A stretch of DNA of 51,635 nucleotides from assembly GCA_002070115.1 (NCBI GenBank), contig MWCO01000042.1, forward strand, positions 1 to 51,635. Reading direction: 5' to 3'. Shown one piece after another: positions 35,454-43,443 of the stretch (position 1 is its first letter; the number at the start of each line of letters is the position of its first letter). A program made the translations under genes and the position numbers. This stretch comes from Deltaproteobacteria bacterium ADurb.Bin207. GTDB lineage: Bacteria > Myxococcota_A > Polyangia > Polyangiales > Polyangiaceae. The notes beneath the pieces were generated by a model. That model was not told where the DNA came from. It saw only the letters and a program-made list of their open reading frames with translations, and searched no databases.

Positions 35454-36095
35454 TTACGGATTCGTTGCCACCTGCTCCGCGGACAACGTCCGGTAACGGT
35501 GATAATACGCCAATACCTTCACCACGTATTGCTGCGTCTCCTCATACGGCGGGATGCCCCCGTAACGAACGACCGCCCCTTCTCCCGCGTTGTATCCCGC
35601 AATGGTTAGCTGCAAATCCCCATTGAACATATTGGCCAGCACTCGAAGATACCGCACACCACCAAAAATATTCTCGCGCGGGTCGAAAATATCGCGCACC
35701 TGCATCCGCTCCGCCGTCGCCGGGATCATCTGCATCAATCCTCGAGCCCCCGCGGGAGATACCGCTCGCGGATCGAAATCACTCTCCACCTTGATCACCG
35801 CACGCACCAACTCCACCGGAATCTGGTAAAGCGTCGCCGCCTGCACAATCGCCGTGTCATAACGAGTAAACCGCTCGAGGGACGTGTCGCTCGGCATCAC
35901 GGGCACAACCCCTGGTTGCGGACGACGACGTGGAGCTTTGAGATACAGCGAGGAACCTGGCTGCGGTTTGCTGGTAAAATGAATGACCCCATCGTCATCC
36001 GTAAATGTATAGATATCCGCCGATGCGGCACTCGCCAGAAGCACGATGGCCCCAGCAAACAGCGAACTCACGGGGAAAGAGGGGTGTCGTTGCAT
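35454..36095 (-). CDS. Lytic transglycosylase (SLT domain) with N-terminal DUF4124
   Basis: A signal peptide ending A-S-A-A-S-A-D is followed by a DUF4124 module (I-Y-T-F-T-D-D-D-G-V-I-H-F-T). The SLT domain shows I-K-V-E-S-D-F-D-P-R-A-V-S with the catalytic Glu, G-L-M-Q-M-I-P-A-T-A and Y-N-A-G-E-G-A-V. It cleaves peptidoglycan glycan strands in the periplasm with formation of 1,6-anhydroMurNAc. The ATG at 36095 is chosen for the signal peptide; two in-frame ATGs lie further upstream and no start has a strong ribosome site. It is downstream of the CPBP protease gene on the same strand. Confidence 0.85.
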   Translation of the reverse strand: MQRHPSFPVSSLFAGAIVLLASAASADIYTFTDDDGVIHFTSKPQPGSSLYLKAPRRRPQPGVVPVMPSDTSLERFTRYDTAIVQAATLYQIPVELVRAVIKVESDFDPRAVSPAGARGLMQMIPATAERMQVRDIFDPRENIFGGVRYLRVLANMFNGDLQLTIAGYNAGEGAVVRYGGIPPYEETQQYVVKVLAYYHRYRTLSAEQVATNP

Positions 36096-36237
36096 CGTGA
36101 AGGAACCGTGAAAACCACTGGACCGCAGCGTTTCAACCAAAGGCTCGTCCAGCAAATGGTAGGCCATGACCGAGCCAGTACGCAAACTCTTGACTACACC
36201 CGGCTCATAACCGTCGAGCCCACACGATCATTCCCGC

Positions 36238-37203
36238 TCACGGCGCCATCCACTTGGTGGGCAACGCATCGCGATTGAACAAGGACAATAGATCCATCGA
36301 CAAGGCTACGGTGATATGCACGAGAAATCCCGCGTAAATACTTCGTGTTTTCATCGACAGGGAACCAAGAAATATTCCGGCGATGATCGCCCCATGCGCC
36401 TCCAGATACGGCTTGCCGTAGTGAATCATGCAATAGGGCATCGCCATGACAAAAATGGCCGCGGCTCCCACGGTCCGGCGAAGCGCTCCGAGAAACCAAC
36501 CCCGAAAAAAGATTTCGAGAGCCAAAAACTGGGCGAAATACATCACTTCCCAAGCCATCAGGTCGAACCAGGACCGCGACGCCAGCTTGTAAAACGGATA
36601 ATAGGTGCCGAAATCCGGCTGCCGAGCCACCAAAAACATGGCCGGAATCACCACCGCCAAAGACACCCCGTAAATCCACACGTGGCGAAAGAATCCCGAA
36701 ACACGAAACCCCATGTCCAGCAAACTGTCCCGGGGAAACAGGATTTTCCAAAGCGGAAGAGGGATGAGCACGTAGCCCAACACGCGCGCAAAAGACCACC
36801 ACGCGTAGCTATATAAGTTGTCGTACTTGGCCATATCGATGACGCCCGACAACCACTTATCCTGCTGGTCCATCAAAAACGGCCGAATGACCGATTGGTA
36901 CGTTCGTCCCCCACCGTAGTACTCCTGCAGGGTCAAAACGACCGCCATGATGACGCAAGCCACCGCCGGACGCGCGTCCCACTTGCCCATGGCTAGCCGA
37001 TGCCCCCTTTCCTTTTGCGCTTCGACATCGAGCTGTTTCCACGTCCCGCGAAACAACAGCCACATCAAAGGCGCCAAAAGGAAAAATACGGGAACGGGGA
37101 GCGGTGCCTTGACCAACGGTGACTCGAGCCATTGATGCAAAGCACTCGGAGCGTCCACCCACGGCGGCGCCGCCAGCGCCATCAACCCACTGCACGAACT
37201 CAC
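36238..37203 (-). CDS. CPBP-family intramembrane protease; possible myxosortase
   Basis: The 321-residue polytopic membrane protein has about seven or eight hydrophobic helices. The CPBP (CAAX-protease/abortive-infection) motifs are L-E-I-F-F-R-G (catalytic Glu and Arg), P-Y-C-M-I-H-Y-G-K-P (His) and H-I-T-V-A-L-S-M-D (second His). It should cut substrates within or near the inner membrane. MYXO-CTERM tags are processed by a CPBP-family protease (myxosortase), and three tagged proteins are in this window, so this is a candidate. CPBP proteins have many other roles and I cannot assign the subfamily. The GTG start overlaps the gltX stop (GTGA), so it is coupled to gltX. Confidence 0.75.
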   Translation of the reverse strand: MSSCSGLMALAAPPWVDAPSALHQWLESPLVKAPLPVPVFFLLAPLMWLLFRGTWKQLDVEAQKERGHRLAMGKWDARPAVACVIMAVVLTLQEYYGGGRTYQSVIRPFLMDQQDKWLSGVIDMAKYDNLYSYAWWSFARVLGYVLIPLPLWKILFPRDSLLDMGFRVSGFFRHVWIYGVSLAVVIPAMFLVARQPDFGTYYPFYKLASRSWFDLMAWEVMYFAQFLALEIFFRGWFLGALRRTVGAAAIFVMAMPYCMIHYGKPYLEAHGAIIAGIFLGSLSMKTRSIYAGFLVHITVALSMDLLSLFNRDALPTKWMAP

Positions 37204-38663
37204 GATGCCGTGCCTCGCGCAATCTGCACCCCCTGCCGCAACCGTCGAATCGATTCCTCACGCCCCAATACCGCGAGCATCTCAAATACTCCCGGACTCA
37301 CCTTCTGTCCCGTTAGGGATACTCGGGCCGGTTGCGCAATCTCCTTCATCTCCCATCCCCGACTCGCCAATAGCTGCTGAATCGCTTGCTCGATTTCCCC
37401 TTCGTCGAACGAATCCAACGACGACAAACACGCGATCATCGCTTGGAGCGGCTCGACCACGTCCGGTGTGAGAAATTTTTCCTTCGCCTTGTCATCGAAT
37501 ACCACGGGGCGAAAATAAAACTCGATTCGCTCCGCAGCGTCCGCAAGCGTTCGCCCTCGCGCTCGCACCGTACCAATCGCCTTGCGAAGCATCGCCTCGT
37601 CCACCGAACCCAAGCCCCGTGCGGCCATGAACGGATGCAAATGGCGACTGTAATCGGCGTCAGAGGTGAGCCGGGGCTCTTTCAAGTGCTCAAACGCCAC
37701 ATCCGCAAATTTTTTGGCGTCGAAACGACCATCCGACCGGTTCAGACTCTCGAAGCTGAACTTGTCCACCAACTCCTCGAGAGAAAAAATTTCCTGGTCA
37801 CCACAGGACCAACCAAAACGCGCCAGATAATTGAGCACGGCTCCCGGCGTATATCCCATTTTCTCGTATTCACTCACGCTCACCGCGCCATGCCTTTTGC
37901 TTAGTTTTTCTCCCTTGGGCGATAGCATCATCGGAAGATGCGCAAACGTCGGTGGCTTCACCCCAAGCGCCTCGTACAACAGAATCTGAGGCGGCGTGTT
38001 CACCATATGATCCCGACCTCGCATCACCAAATCGATGCCCATCGTCAAATCGTCGATCACAACCCCAAAATTGTATAGCGGCACCCCATCGGATCGAAGC
38101 AACACGAAATCCTGCTGCTCACGGTTCGGCGTCGTGATCTCACCAAAAACCAAATCCCGGTACGTCACCGCCTCCCGTTGCACCGCCTCCATGTTGAATC
38201 GAACGACATACGGCGCATCGGGCCGGTCCTTGCGATGACGACACGTGCCCGGATATCGGAACTGCGCTTTCGGGTTGTCCTTTCGCAACGATTCGCGCGC
38301 GGCCGCAAGTTCCTCTTTCGTGCAATAACAACGATAGGCTTTGCCCTTGTCGATCAATTCCTGGGCGTATTTTTCGTAAAGCGAAAGACGCTGCATCTGA
38401 AAGTACGGACCATGGGCGCCTCCCACCTCAGGCCCTTCGTCCCAATCGAGACCAAGCCATCGGAGGGAATCAAGGATGACTTTCACACTCTCGGGGGTGC
38501 TGCGCTCCTGATCGGTGTCCTCGATGCGCAACACAAACGAGCCCCCCATCTTGCGAGCCCATAACCAATTGAATAACGCCGTGCGAACTCCCCCAATATG
38601 CAGATAGCCCGTGGGAGAAGGTGCGAAGCGAACGCGAGGAGAAGCAGCAGGATTATTGGCCAT
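37200..38663 (-). CDS. gltX: Glutamyl-tRNA synthetase
   Basis: The 487-residue class-I synthetase shows R-F-A-P-S-P-T-G-Y-L-H-I-G-G (HIGH motif) and K-L-S-K-R-H-G (KMSKS). It also has the typical G-I-D-L-V-M-R-G-R-D-H stretch and the C-terminal anticodon-binding helices. It charges tRNA-Glu, and perhaps tRNA-Gln if the organism uses the amidotransferase route. The ATG at 38663 is chosen over a start six codons upstream because it opens directly before the catalytic domain. The downstream CPBP protease gene overlaps its stop. Confidence 0.93.
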   Translation of the reverse strand: MANNPAASPRVRFAPSPTGYLHIGGVRTALFNWLWARKMGGSFVLRIEDTDQERSTPESVKVILDSLRWLGLDWDEGPEVGGAHGPYFQMQRLSLYEKYAQELIDKGKAYRCYCTKEELAAARESLRKDNPKAQFRYPGTCRHRKDRPDAPYVVRFNMEAVQREAVTYRDLVFGEITTPNREQQDFVLLRSDGVPLYNFGVVIDDLTMGIDLVMRGRDHMVNTPPQILLYEALGVKPPTFAHLPMMLSPKGEKLSKRHGAVSVSEYEKMGYTPGAVLNYLARFGWSCGDQEIFSLEELVDKFSFESLNRSDGRFDAKKFADVAFEHLKEPRLTSDADYSRHLHPFMAARGLGSVDEAMLRKAIGTVRARGRTLADAAERIEFYFRPVVFDDKAKEKFLTPDVVEPLQAMIACLSSLDSFDEGEIEQAIQQLLASRGWEMKEIAQPARVSLTGQKVSPGVFEMLAVLGREESIRRLRQGVQIARGTAS

Positions 38664-38785
38664 GGCGCGGGCAGATACCACGCGATGCGCCCAAGGTCAC
38701 GTCATGCGACAATTCTTACGATATCAAGCGAAATCCGCCCCCTACGCTGTCACGCGAGCCGCACGGCGAGGCGCCTCTGCGCTCC

Positions 38786-39265
38786 TCAAGTCCTTCGAAA
38801 ATTCTCGATGATCCAGTTCAAATAGGCCGCCTGACGCGTCATTTCCTCCTCCGTCCCACCAAATTCCACGAGAAATAGATAGTCCGGAGTCACGAACAGC
38901 GTGATCGTATACAGCATCGACTGCCCTTTTTCGTCATGCCCGAACTTAAGCTGCGTGCCCTCGAGCCCACTTTTGGTCTTCACCGGTTGGTTGGAAAGCA
39001 GCGCATAACCGCCTCTGTCGCGCATTCGATTGCGAATCGCCTGCACCCAAAACTCCTTGTCCCCTTTCGGTTCATGCTCGATCGACCGCACCCCGACCAC
39101 CACCCCATCCGCACTCACCGCACGGTATTGATAGCCAGGCTCTTGATCCGGCAACTCGACAAAACCAGGGGGTGTTGCCGCATAAAACGTGGTGCTCCCA
39201 CACCCTACGATCCCCAACAGCATCAGCCCCAACCAAGCTCGCATTCGTACGCTAAGGTTCGTCAT
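38786..39265 (-). CDS. Small lipoprotein of unknown function
   Basis: The 159-residue product has the lipobox L-G-I-V-G-C-G. The mature part (P-P-G-F-V-E-L, V-V-V-G-V-R, L-F-V-T-P-D-Y-L-F-L-V-E-F-G-G and a final F-R-R-T) has the look of a small alpha/beta fold rather than Cys repeats. It has no catalytic motif. The ATG at 39265 follows a very strong GGAGGGAG ribosome site. It lies 16 bases after the stop of the DUF4349 lipoprotein gene, so the two form an operon of envelope lipoproteins. Confidence 0.7.
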   Translation of the reverse strand: MTNLSVRMRAWLGLMLLGIVGCGSTTFYAATPPGFVELPDQEPGYQYRAVSADGVVVGVRSIEHEPKGDKEFWVQAIRNRMRDRGGYALLSNQPVKTKSGLEGTQLKFGHDEKGQSMLYTITLFVTPDYLFLVEFGGTEEEMTRQAAYLNWIIENFRRT

Positions 39266-39281
39266 CGTCTCCCTCCATCCA

Positions 39282-40202
39282 TCACTGAACATCCATCAGC
39301 CCACCCAGCCCCAGATTCCGAAGCCACGGAAAGGGAAGTTGAAACGGACGCCCCACAACGTCCGCCTGCAGCGGCCGAAATGTCACCGTTATCGTCGAGT
39401 ATCGCGCCTTGTCTCGAAGATACTTCAACCTGCCTTCCATACGCTCGATCTCCGCGCTCAAGCGATGCAGTTCTCGCTCCACTTGCAATGACTCCTCGAC
39501 CGTCTTGGCATTCGCCAAAAGCTGGGCGATACGCTCGCGAACCTGCCTTGCGTTTTTCAGCCGAAGCAGAACATCCAAATATTCCTCCGTTACATCGTCG
39601 ACTTGCACATTGCGCGACAATACATCCCCCATTCCTCCAATCCCCTTCAACGCATCGTCGAATTGCGCTGCCGGAACGCGAATCGTGATTCGAGTGTCCG
39701 TACGAGTCGCAAGAAATCCACCGAGATTGCGCGCGATCGCCTCCACCTCGGACATCGACTTATCCACTTGATACACCGCCATCGTCAGTTCCGCCGTGTA
39801 AATGAGAACCTGCTGAATCGGCACCGCGTCGCTTGCCACAGCCGATTCACCCTTCGACGAAGACGGTTTCGAGTCCGCTGCAGCGCTGTCGGAAGTGGTC
39901 GGTTTCGGCACCACCTGGGCAGTCCCTTTTTTGTCAGCTTCCAGCGAACTGCCCCCCGACACATACTCCGCGATAGGCTCTGCCATCACCCTTCCGTCAA
40001 AAGCATACCCATACGTATCATCAGAGTCGGAAGCCCCCGACGAAGCTTGTTCCTGGGCTTCGTTCGGCATCGCAGACGCTGGAACTGCATAATCCCCCCG
40101 GGATCTCGAATAGCTCGCGCCACCACACCCCACGGTCGCTACCACCGAGAACGCAAGTAAGACACAAATCCACAGAAGCCATAGCGAAATTCTCGTTTGC
40201 AT
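39282..40202 (-). CDS. DUF4349-domain lipoprotein
   Basis: A signal peptide ending V-A-T-V-G-C-G is followed by a disordered Ser/Ala/Asp region and then a DUF4349 domain: Y-T-A-E-L-T-M-A-V, I-A-R-N-L-G-G-F, R-V-P-A-A-Q-F-D-D-A-L, then D-V-T-E-E-Y-L-D-V. A coiled coil follows (L-Q-V-E-R-E-L-H-R-L-S-A-E-I-E-R). Members usually end in a membrane helix. This one ends soon after the coiled coil with W-L-R-N-L-G-L-G-G and appears to lack that helix, relying on the lipid anchor. The function of the family is unknown. The ATG has a GGGAGAG ribosome site. Confidence 0.8.
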   Translation of the reverse strand: MQTRISLWLLWICVLLAFSVVATVGCGGASYSRSRGDYAVPASAMPNEAQEQASSGASDSDDTYGYAFDGRVMAEPIAEYVSGGSSLEADKKGTAQVVPKPTTSDSAAADSKPSSSKGESAVASDAVPIQQVLIYTAELTMAVYQVDKSMSEVEAIARNLGGFLATRTDTRITIRVPAAQFDDALKGIGGMGDVLSRNVQVDDVTEEYLDVLLRLKNARQVRERIAQLLANAKTVEESLQVERELHRLSAEIERMEGRLKYLRDKARYSTITVTFRPLQADVVGRPFQLPFPWLRNLGLGGLMDVQ

Positions 40203-40276
40203 GAAGCTCTCCCTTGGTTTTCGGGATTAACGCCCGCGAAAGGCCCGAGCTTACACGATCTTTTCCGCAAAGGCTT

Positions 40277-40292
40277 CGGGATTGCCATCCCG
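40277..40292. promoter_or_regulatory. Inverted repeat CGGGAT-tgcc-ATCCCG in divergent promoter region
   Basis: A perfect 6-base inverted repeat with a 4-base spacer lies between the DUF4349 lipoprotein gene (minus) and the 118-residue gene (plus). It is a possible operator; there is no T-run to make a terminator. Confidence 0.3.
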
Positions 40293-40349
40293 TCGGTTCC
40301 CCATTCCCTATCACTCACGGTTCTGCTAGACCGCTGCACTTCAATGACC

Positions 40350-40367
40350 GCGTGAGTCATCTCACGC
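40350..40367. promoter_or_regulatory. Inverted repeat GCGTGAG-tcat-CTCACGC upstream of the 118-residue gene
   Basis: A perfect 7-base inverted repeat with a 4-base loop ends 19 bases before the GTG start and a few bases before the CGGAAGGA ribosome site. It is either an operator dyad or an mRNA hairpin next to the ribosome site. Confidence 0.4.
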
Positions 40368-40386
40368 ACCACCGGAAGGACGCATC

Positions 40387-40743
40387 GTGAAAAAAACACC
40401 TCTGCAAATCGTCAAGGAACGCTTCGGCAACAAAGCTGCCCTCATCGAAGCCCTGCAAAAATTCACCCACGAAGACCTCTGGGTCAACCGACTCAACTCC
40501 GAAAAGGGCCTCGAACACGTGTCCAATGCCAAGCTGCTTCGCTTGCATGACACCTTCTCCGCCGTCAAAGAGCAGTTCGGAAATCGTTTCAAGCTCATCG
40601 ACGCCATCCTCGAAGCCGAAAACCGCAGCAAGGATACGGGATACCGCGAGCGCCTCGAAAAGTATCCCGTCCCTCGTCTCTTTGACCTGTACCGAAGCGT
40701 TACGCGCAGAAAGAACAGGGAAGATAAAGCCAAGAAGGACTAA
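40387..40743 (+). CDS. Conserved-looking 118-residue protein of unknown function
   Basis: A small basic, helical, cytoplasmic protein starting K-K-T-P-L-Q-I-V-K-E-R-F-G and containing K-L-L-R-L-H-D-T, V-K-E-Q-F-G-N-R and a Lys-rich end. The repeated theme V-K-E-x-F-G-N-x-x-x-L-I-(E/D)-A (residues ~9-22 and ~60-73) suggests an internal duplication. It starts with GTG after a good ribosome site (CGGAAGGA). I believe similar proteins occur in other Myxococcota, but no function is known to me. The basic character would allow nucleic-acid binding. Confidence 0.7.
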   Translation: MKKTPLQIVKERFGNKAALIEALQKFTHEDLWVNRLNSEKGLEHVSNAKLLRLHDTFSAVKEQFGNRFKLIDAILEAENRSKDTGYRERLEKYPVPRLFDLYRSVTRRKNREDKAKKD

Positions 40744-40751
40744 GGTCGCGC

Positions 40752-41294
40752 TTATCCCCCATCCCGACTCTCCCCCTGCACAGGCGCATCCAGAACAACT
40801 AGCGGGGTCAATCGCTTGAGCATCCGGGGCCCAATGCCCTTGACGCGAAGTAGCTGGCGTACCGACCGAAATCCACCAAGCTTGCCTCGCAACTCCACGA
40901 TCTTCGCCGCTCGCGCAGGCCCAATCCCAGGTAGCTTGCACAATTCCTCCGCCGATGCCGCGTTCAACACGATGCGCCCATCCGGCAACACCCCCACCGC
41001 ACGTCCCGGCGACGCCCCCGCATCACCCGCCACCGACCCCATCGGCGCCGCACTCGCCTCGCCTCCCCCCGCGACCAACGACGCCTTCATGACCTCCATC
41101 ATCTCCGGATCCAATTGTCCCGATGGCGACACCGACGATTGCGCGCTTCGCATCCCCAGCCAGGACAGCAAAACCACCGCCCCCACCACCGCTCCCGCCT
41201 TCGCCACCGGACCCGTCCACGGCCCATTCACCAGCCGGTGAACCCGTCCCATCCAACCCGCGTGCTCAACCCGCTTTTGTATCGTCATTGCCAT
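40752..41294 (-). CDS. ComEA-like helix-hairpin-helix protein with membrane anchor
   Basis: The 180-residue product has one membrane helix near residues 35-50 (A-V-V-G-A-V-V-L-L-S-W-L), an Ala/Gly/Ser-rich linker and two HhH motifs. The HhH motifs are L-C-K-L-P-G-I-G-P-A-R-A-A-K-I and L-L-R-V-K-G-I-G-P-R-M-L. N-A-A-S-A-E-E-L is the standard ComEA lead-in. ComEA-type proteins bind double-stranded DNA in the periplasm during uptake; no other competence gene is in the window. The ATG at 41294 follows an AAGGAG ribosome site. Confidence 0.82.
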   Translation of the reverse strand: MAMTIQKRVEHAGWMGRVHRLVNGPWTGPVAKAGAVVGAVVLLSWLGMRSAQSSVSPSGQLDPEMMEVMKASLVAGGGEASAAPMGSVAGDAGASPGRAVGVLPDGRIVLNAASAEELCKLPGIGPARAAKIVELRGKLGGFRSVRQLLRVKGIGPRMLKRLTPLVVLDAPVQGESRDGG

Positions 41295-41436
41295 CCGCTC
41301 ACTCCTTTGTTCGTCGTGGCAACACCACGAAACCCTCGCCACCCTTCCATCGAACCCCAAAAACGAAGGCGCTTCGCGCAATCCATGCTCCACGCGAAGC
41401 GCACCTCGTTAGCCGCAAACGTAGGGATTCCGATCG

Positions 41437-41706
41437 CTAGAACGTCCCGGGAAGATCATCGATGAGCTTCGAGGAGGCGTTCTTCGAAGCCCCATTCGAC
41501 CCGTTGGATTTCTTCGGCTCCTGCGCCGTCACCTCGTCCCGCGCCGTCCAATCCCGCACGTGCATCGTCCCATTCACCGGCACCGCATCCAACTTGATGT
41601 TCAACGAGCCGTCCCGGTTGACATACCCAACCCCAATCCGATGCCAGTAGCTCCGCTCTCCACGCTCCGTAATGGTGTACACAACCTTCAAGTTTTTCGT
41701 ATCCAT
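41437..41706 (-). CDS. 89-residue conserved-looking small protein
   Basis: This protein begins M-D-T-K-N-L-K-V-V-Y-T-I-T-E-R-G-E-R-S-Y-W and continues I-G-V-G-Y-V-N-R-D-G-S-L-N-I-K-L-D-A-V-P-V-N-G-T. It has a compact beta-rich core and a disordered Lys/Ser/Asn tail. The core resembles small proteins I associate with myxobacteria, annotated as hypothetical. It is cytoplasmic by appearance. The ATG at 41706 has a GGAGGAAA ribosome site. It is preceded by an AT-rich region with palindromes at 41848-41963 that may control it. Confidence 0.72.
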   Translation of the reverse strand: MDTKNLKVVYTITERGERSYWHRIGVGYVNRDGSLNIKLDAVPVNGTMHVRDWTARDEVTAQEPKKSNGSNGASKNASSKLIDDLPGTF

Positions 41707-42140
41707 GCTTTCCTCCGCGGTCCCCCTATCGCCAAGCACCTCGCTCGGCTTCGGAACCTTCTTGCGGCATCGAGATTGCGAAGAACGGGCCAATTCCGAA
41801 AAGGATCTATCCTATTGAATTTATTGATTTTTATAATTATTCCTCAAGTGGCGGCCGCCACGGCTTCCACGCCCGAATCCGCCCTTGGTCCCTAAAAAAT
41901 ACGTGAAATTACAAATAGATAGATCGCAAGTGGCGAAGCGCCACCCCGAATTGGCGGTCGCCACCGGTTCCCGTACCATCGAAACGACGACGACCCATCG
42001 CCTGTCAACGCTCAAACTTCGTCAGAAGGCCGCTTCAAGCAGCCCGGTATCCTACGGCGCGTGATGTCATCGTGGCGACGTTTTCGCTTTTCGAAAGCGA
42101 CATCGGTTCGCGTGAATGACCCAGGGAAGGCGTATCGTAT
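41707..42140. other. 434-base intergenic region with AT-rich tract and palindromes
   Basis: No gene seen. It holds a markedly AT-rich tract (about 41810-41842), a second AT-rich stretch (about 41893-41925) and three related palindromes annotated separately. It should contain the promoter of the 89-residue gene (minus strand) and the end of the vWA lipoprotein transcript. Confidence 0.5.
41848..41963. repeat. Three TGGCG-N2/3-CGCCA palindromes
   Basis: GTGGCGGCCGCCAC at 41848-41861 is a perfect 14-base palindrome. GTGGCGAAGCGCCAC at 41930-41944 has the same arms around AAG. TGGCGGTCGCCA at 41952-41963 has the same core arms around GT. The first two are both preceded by CAA. Shared arms with different centres point to repeated protein-binding sites, or to a REP-like element. 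Confidence 0.55.
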
Positions 42141-43274
42141 TCAGGGATTGAAATCTCCCCCTGCCGCTCCCATCTCTTTGCTCGGTCCGCCCGATGCGCC
42201 TGCCCCCGCATTCGGCTTGACGCGAGCCCCCGTGCCCTTGGGCTTTGCCTCTTCACCCTCTGCCACCGCATCTCCGCTCTTGATATCGAAATCGGGCGGT
42301 TGCTGCGGATTGCATCCCGGACCAAATCCTTGGGCGTCGAACCTCGCGGTCACGCTGCCCTTTCGTTCTTTATCTCCCTGTTTGACCACCGCTTCGATGC
42401 GCACCTCGTGCTCCCCCGCCCGAGAAGGAGAGCAATAGCTCAACAAATAATAGCTCTTGGTGAGATCCTCGATGCGTTTGGCAATCGTATCGAATGCTTG
42501 CACGACGGCTTGACGATCCGCGGCCATGGCCGTGCCATTTTTTCCCACCTTCTTCAACTCGTCTTCACTGATCTCAGCCCCAAGCCCGATCGCAAACACA
42601 TCGAAGGAAGTGTTTTTGATCGCGTCGCGCATTTCACTCGCGGGTACGCGTGCCGCGCGATCCGTGCCGTCCGAAAAGACCACGAGTGTCCCAAAACGCA
42701 TCGGATGCTCCGCCCCTTGAAGAGCTTTGTCCAACTCTTCGAGCCCTTTGACGATCGCGCCGTGCAAATTGGTGGAAGGATCTTTGGCTTTGAAGGTAGC
42801 GAGCCGCTTGACACCCGCGGTCGCACTGCCCGCCGAATTCGTAAACGGAGCCACCGGATGCAAATCCTCGCTCCCATCGAAGGCATACACACCAACTTTC
42901 TGATACTTCTCCACCCGTTCGGTAAACGCAGTCGCCGCCTCCACCACAGCGCCGGACTCACCGGATTCGGAGATGCTACCGCTCATATCCACGAGAAGCA
43001 GCGTGTAATGGGAAGCCGCTGCCTCGGGATTGATGATGGTCTGCTGACTCTCGAATTGGGAAACGACTTTCCCATCCTCATAAACCACAAACTGATCGGC
43101 CGTCAGTCCCCCCACCGGTTGACCATCGGACATTTGCACCTTGAAGTAGACGGCGACATTGCTCGGACGCTTGTAGGCGCTGCGAATATGCGTCAACTGC
43201 AACCCGCCCTTTCCGCATCCCACAAGCAGCAGCGTCAGGACCAACCAAGCGAGCCACGAAGCTCTTACGCCCAT
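42141..43274 (-). CDS. vWA-domain lipoprotein
   Basis: The lipobox L-L-L-V-G-C-G is followed by a short beta-rich domain (V-A-V-Y-F-K-V-Q). A vWA domain with MIDAS D-M-S-G-S, Y-A-F-D-G-S and V-V-F-S-D-G-T-D comes next, then a disordered Gly/Ala/Lys tail. The arrangement resembles VWFA-related (Acidobacteria-type) proteins that carry an Ig-like lead-in before vWA. It is probably a periplasmic or surface metal-dependent protein-binding module. The ATG at 43274 gives the proper signal; a GTG at 43295 is possible. It is divergent from the DMT transporter gene. Confidence 0.78.
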   Translation of the reverse strand: MGVRASWLAWLVLTLLLVGCGKGGLQLTHIRSAYKRPSNVAVYFKVQMSDGQPVGGLTADQFVVYEDGKVVSQFESQQTIINPEAAASHYTLLLVDMSGSISESGESGAVVEAATAFTERVEKYQKVGVYAFDGSEDLHPVAPFTNSAGSATAGVKRLATFKAKDPSTNLHGAIVKGLEELDKALQGAEHPMRFGTLVVFSDGTDRAARVPASEMRDAIKNTSFDVFAIGLGAEISEDELKKVGKNGTAMAADRQAVVQAFDTIAKRIEDLTKSYYLLSYCSPSRAGEHEVRIEAVVKQGDKERKGSVTARFDAQGFGPGCNPQQPPDFDIKSGDAVAEGEEAKPKGTGARVKPNAGAGASGGPSKEMGAAGGDFNP

Positions 43275-43443
43275 CGATAGGTACGGAGTGTTCACACGTG
43301 GATTGTAAAGACCAAAGGCAAGATTGCACAAGCGCGTCGCACGAGGTTCCTGGCGTTATTGCGGTTCGACACGCTATCGTGTCATCGCGCCCTTGTTCGA
43401 ACACCGCGTTGTTGGATAAGACGCTGCCCCGTTTCATCCACCC

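Noticed and set aside
36238..37203. Abortive-infection (Abi) defence gene
   Set aside because: CPBP proteins are sometimes labelled Abi, but coupling to gltX and the absence of any other defence gene give no support for a phage-defence role.
41821..42015. 64-codon minus-strand frame in the AT-rich intergenic region
   Set aside because: It runs through the palindromes and AT tracts, lacks a ribosome site and looks non-coding.
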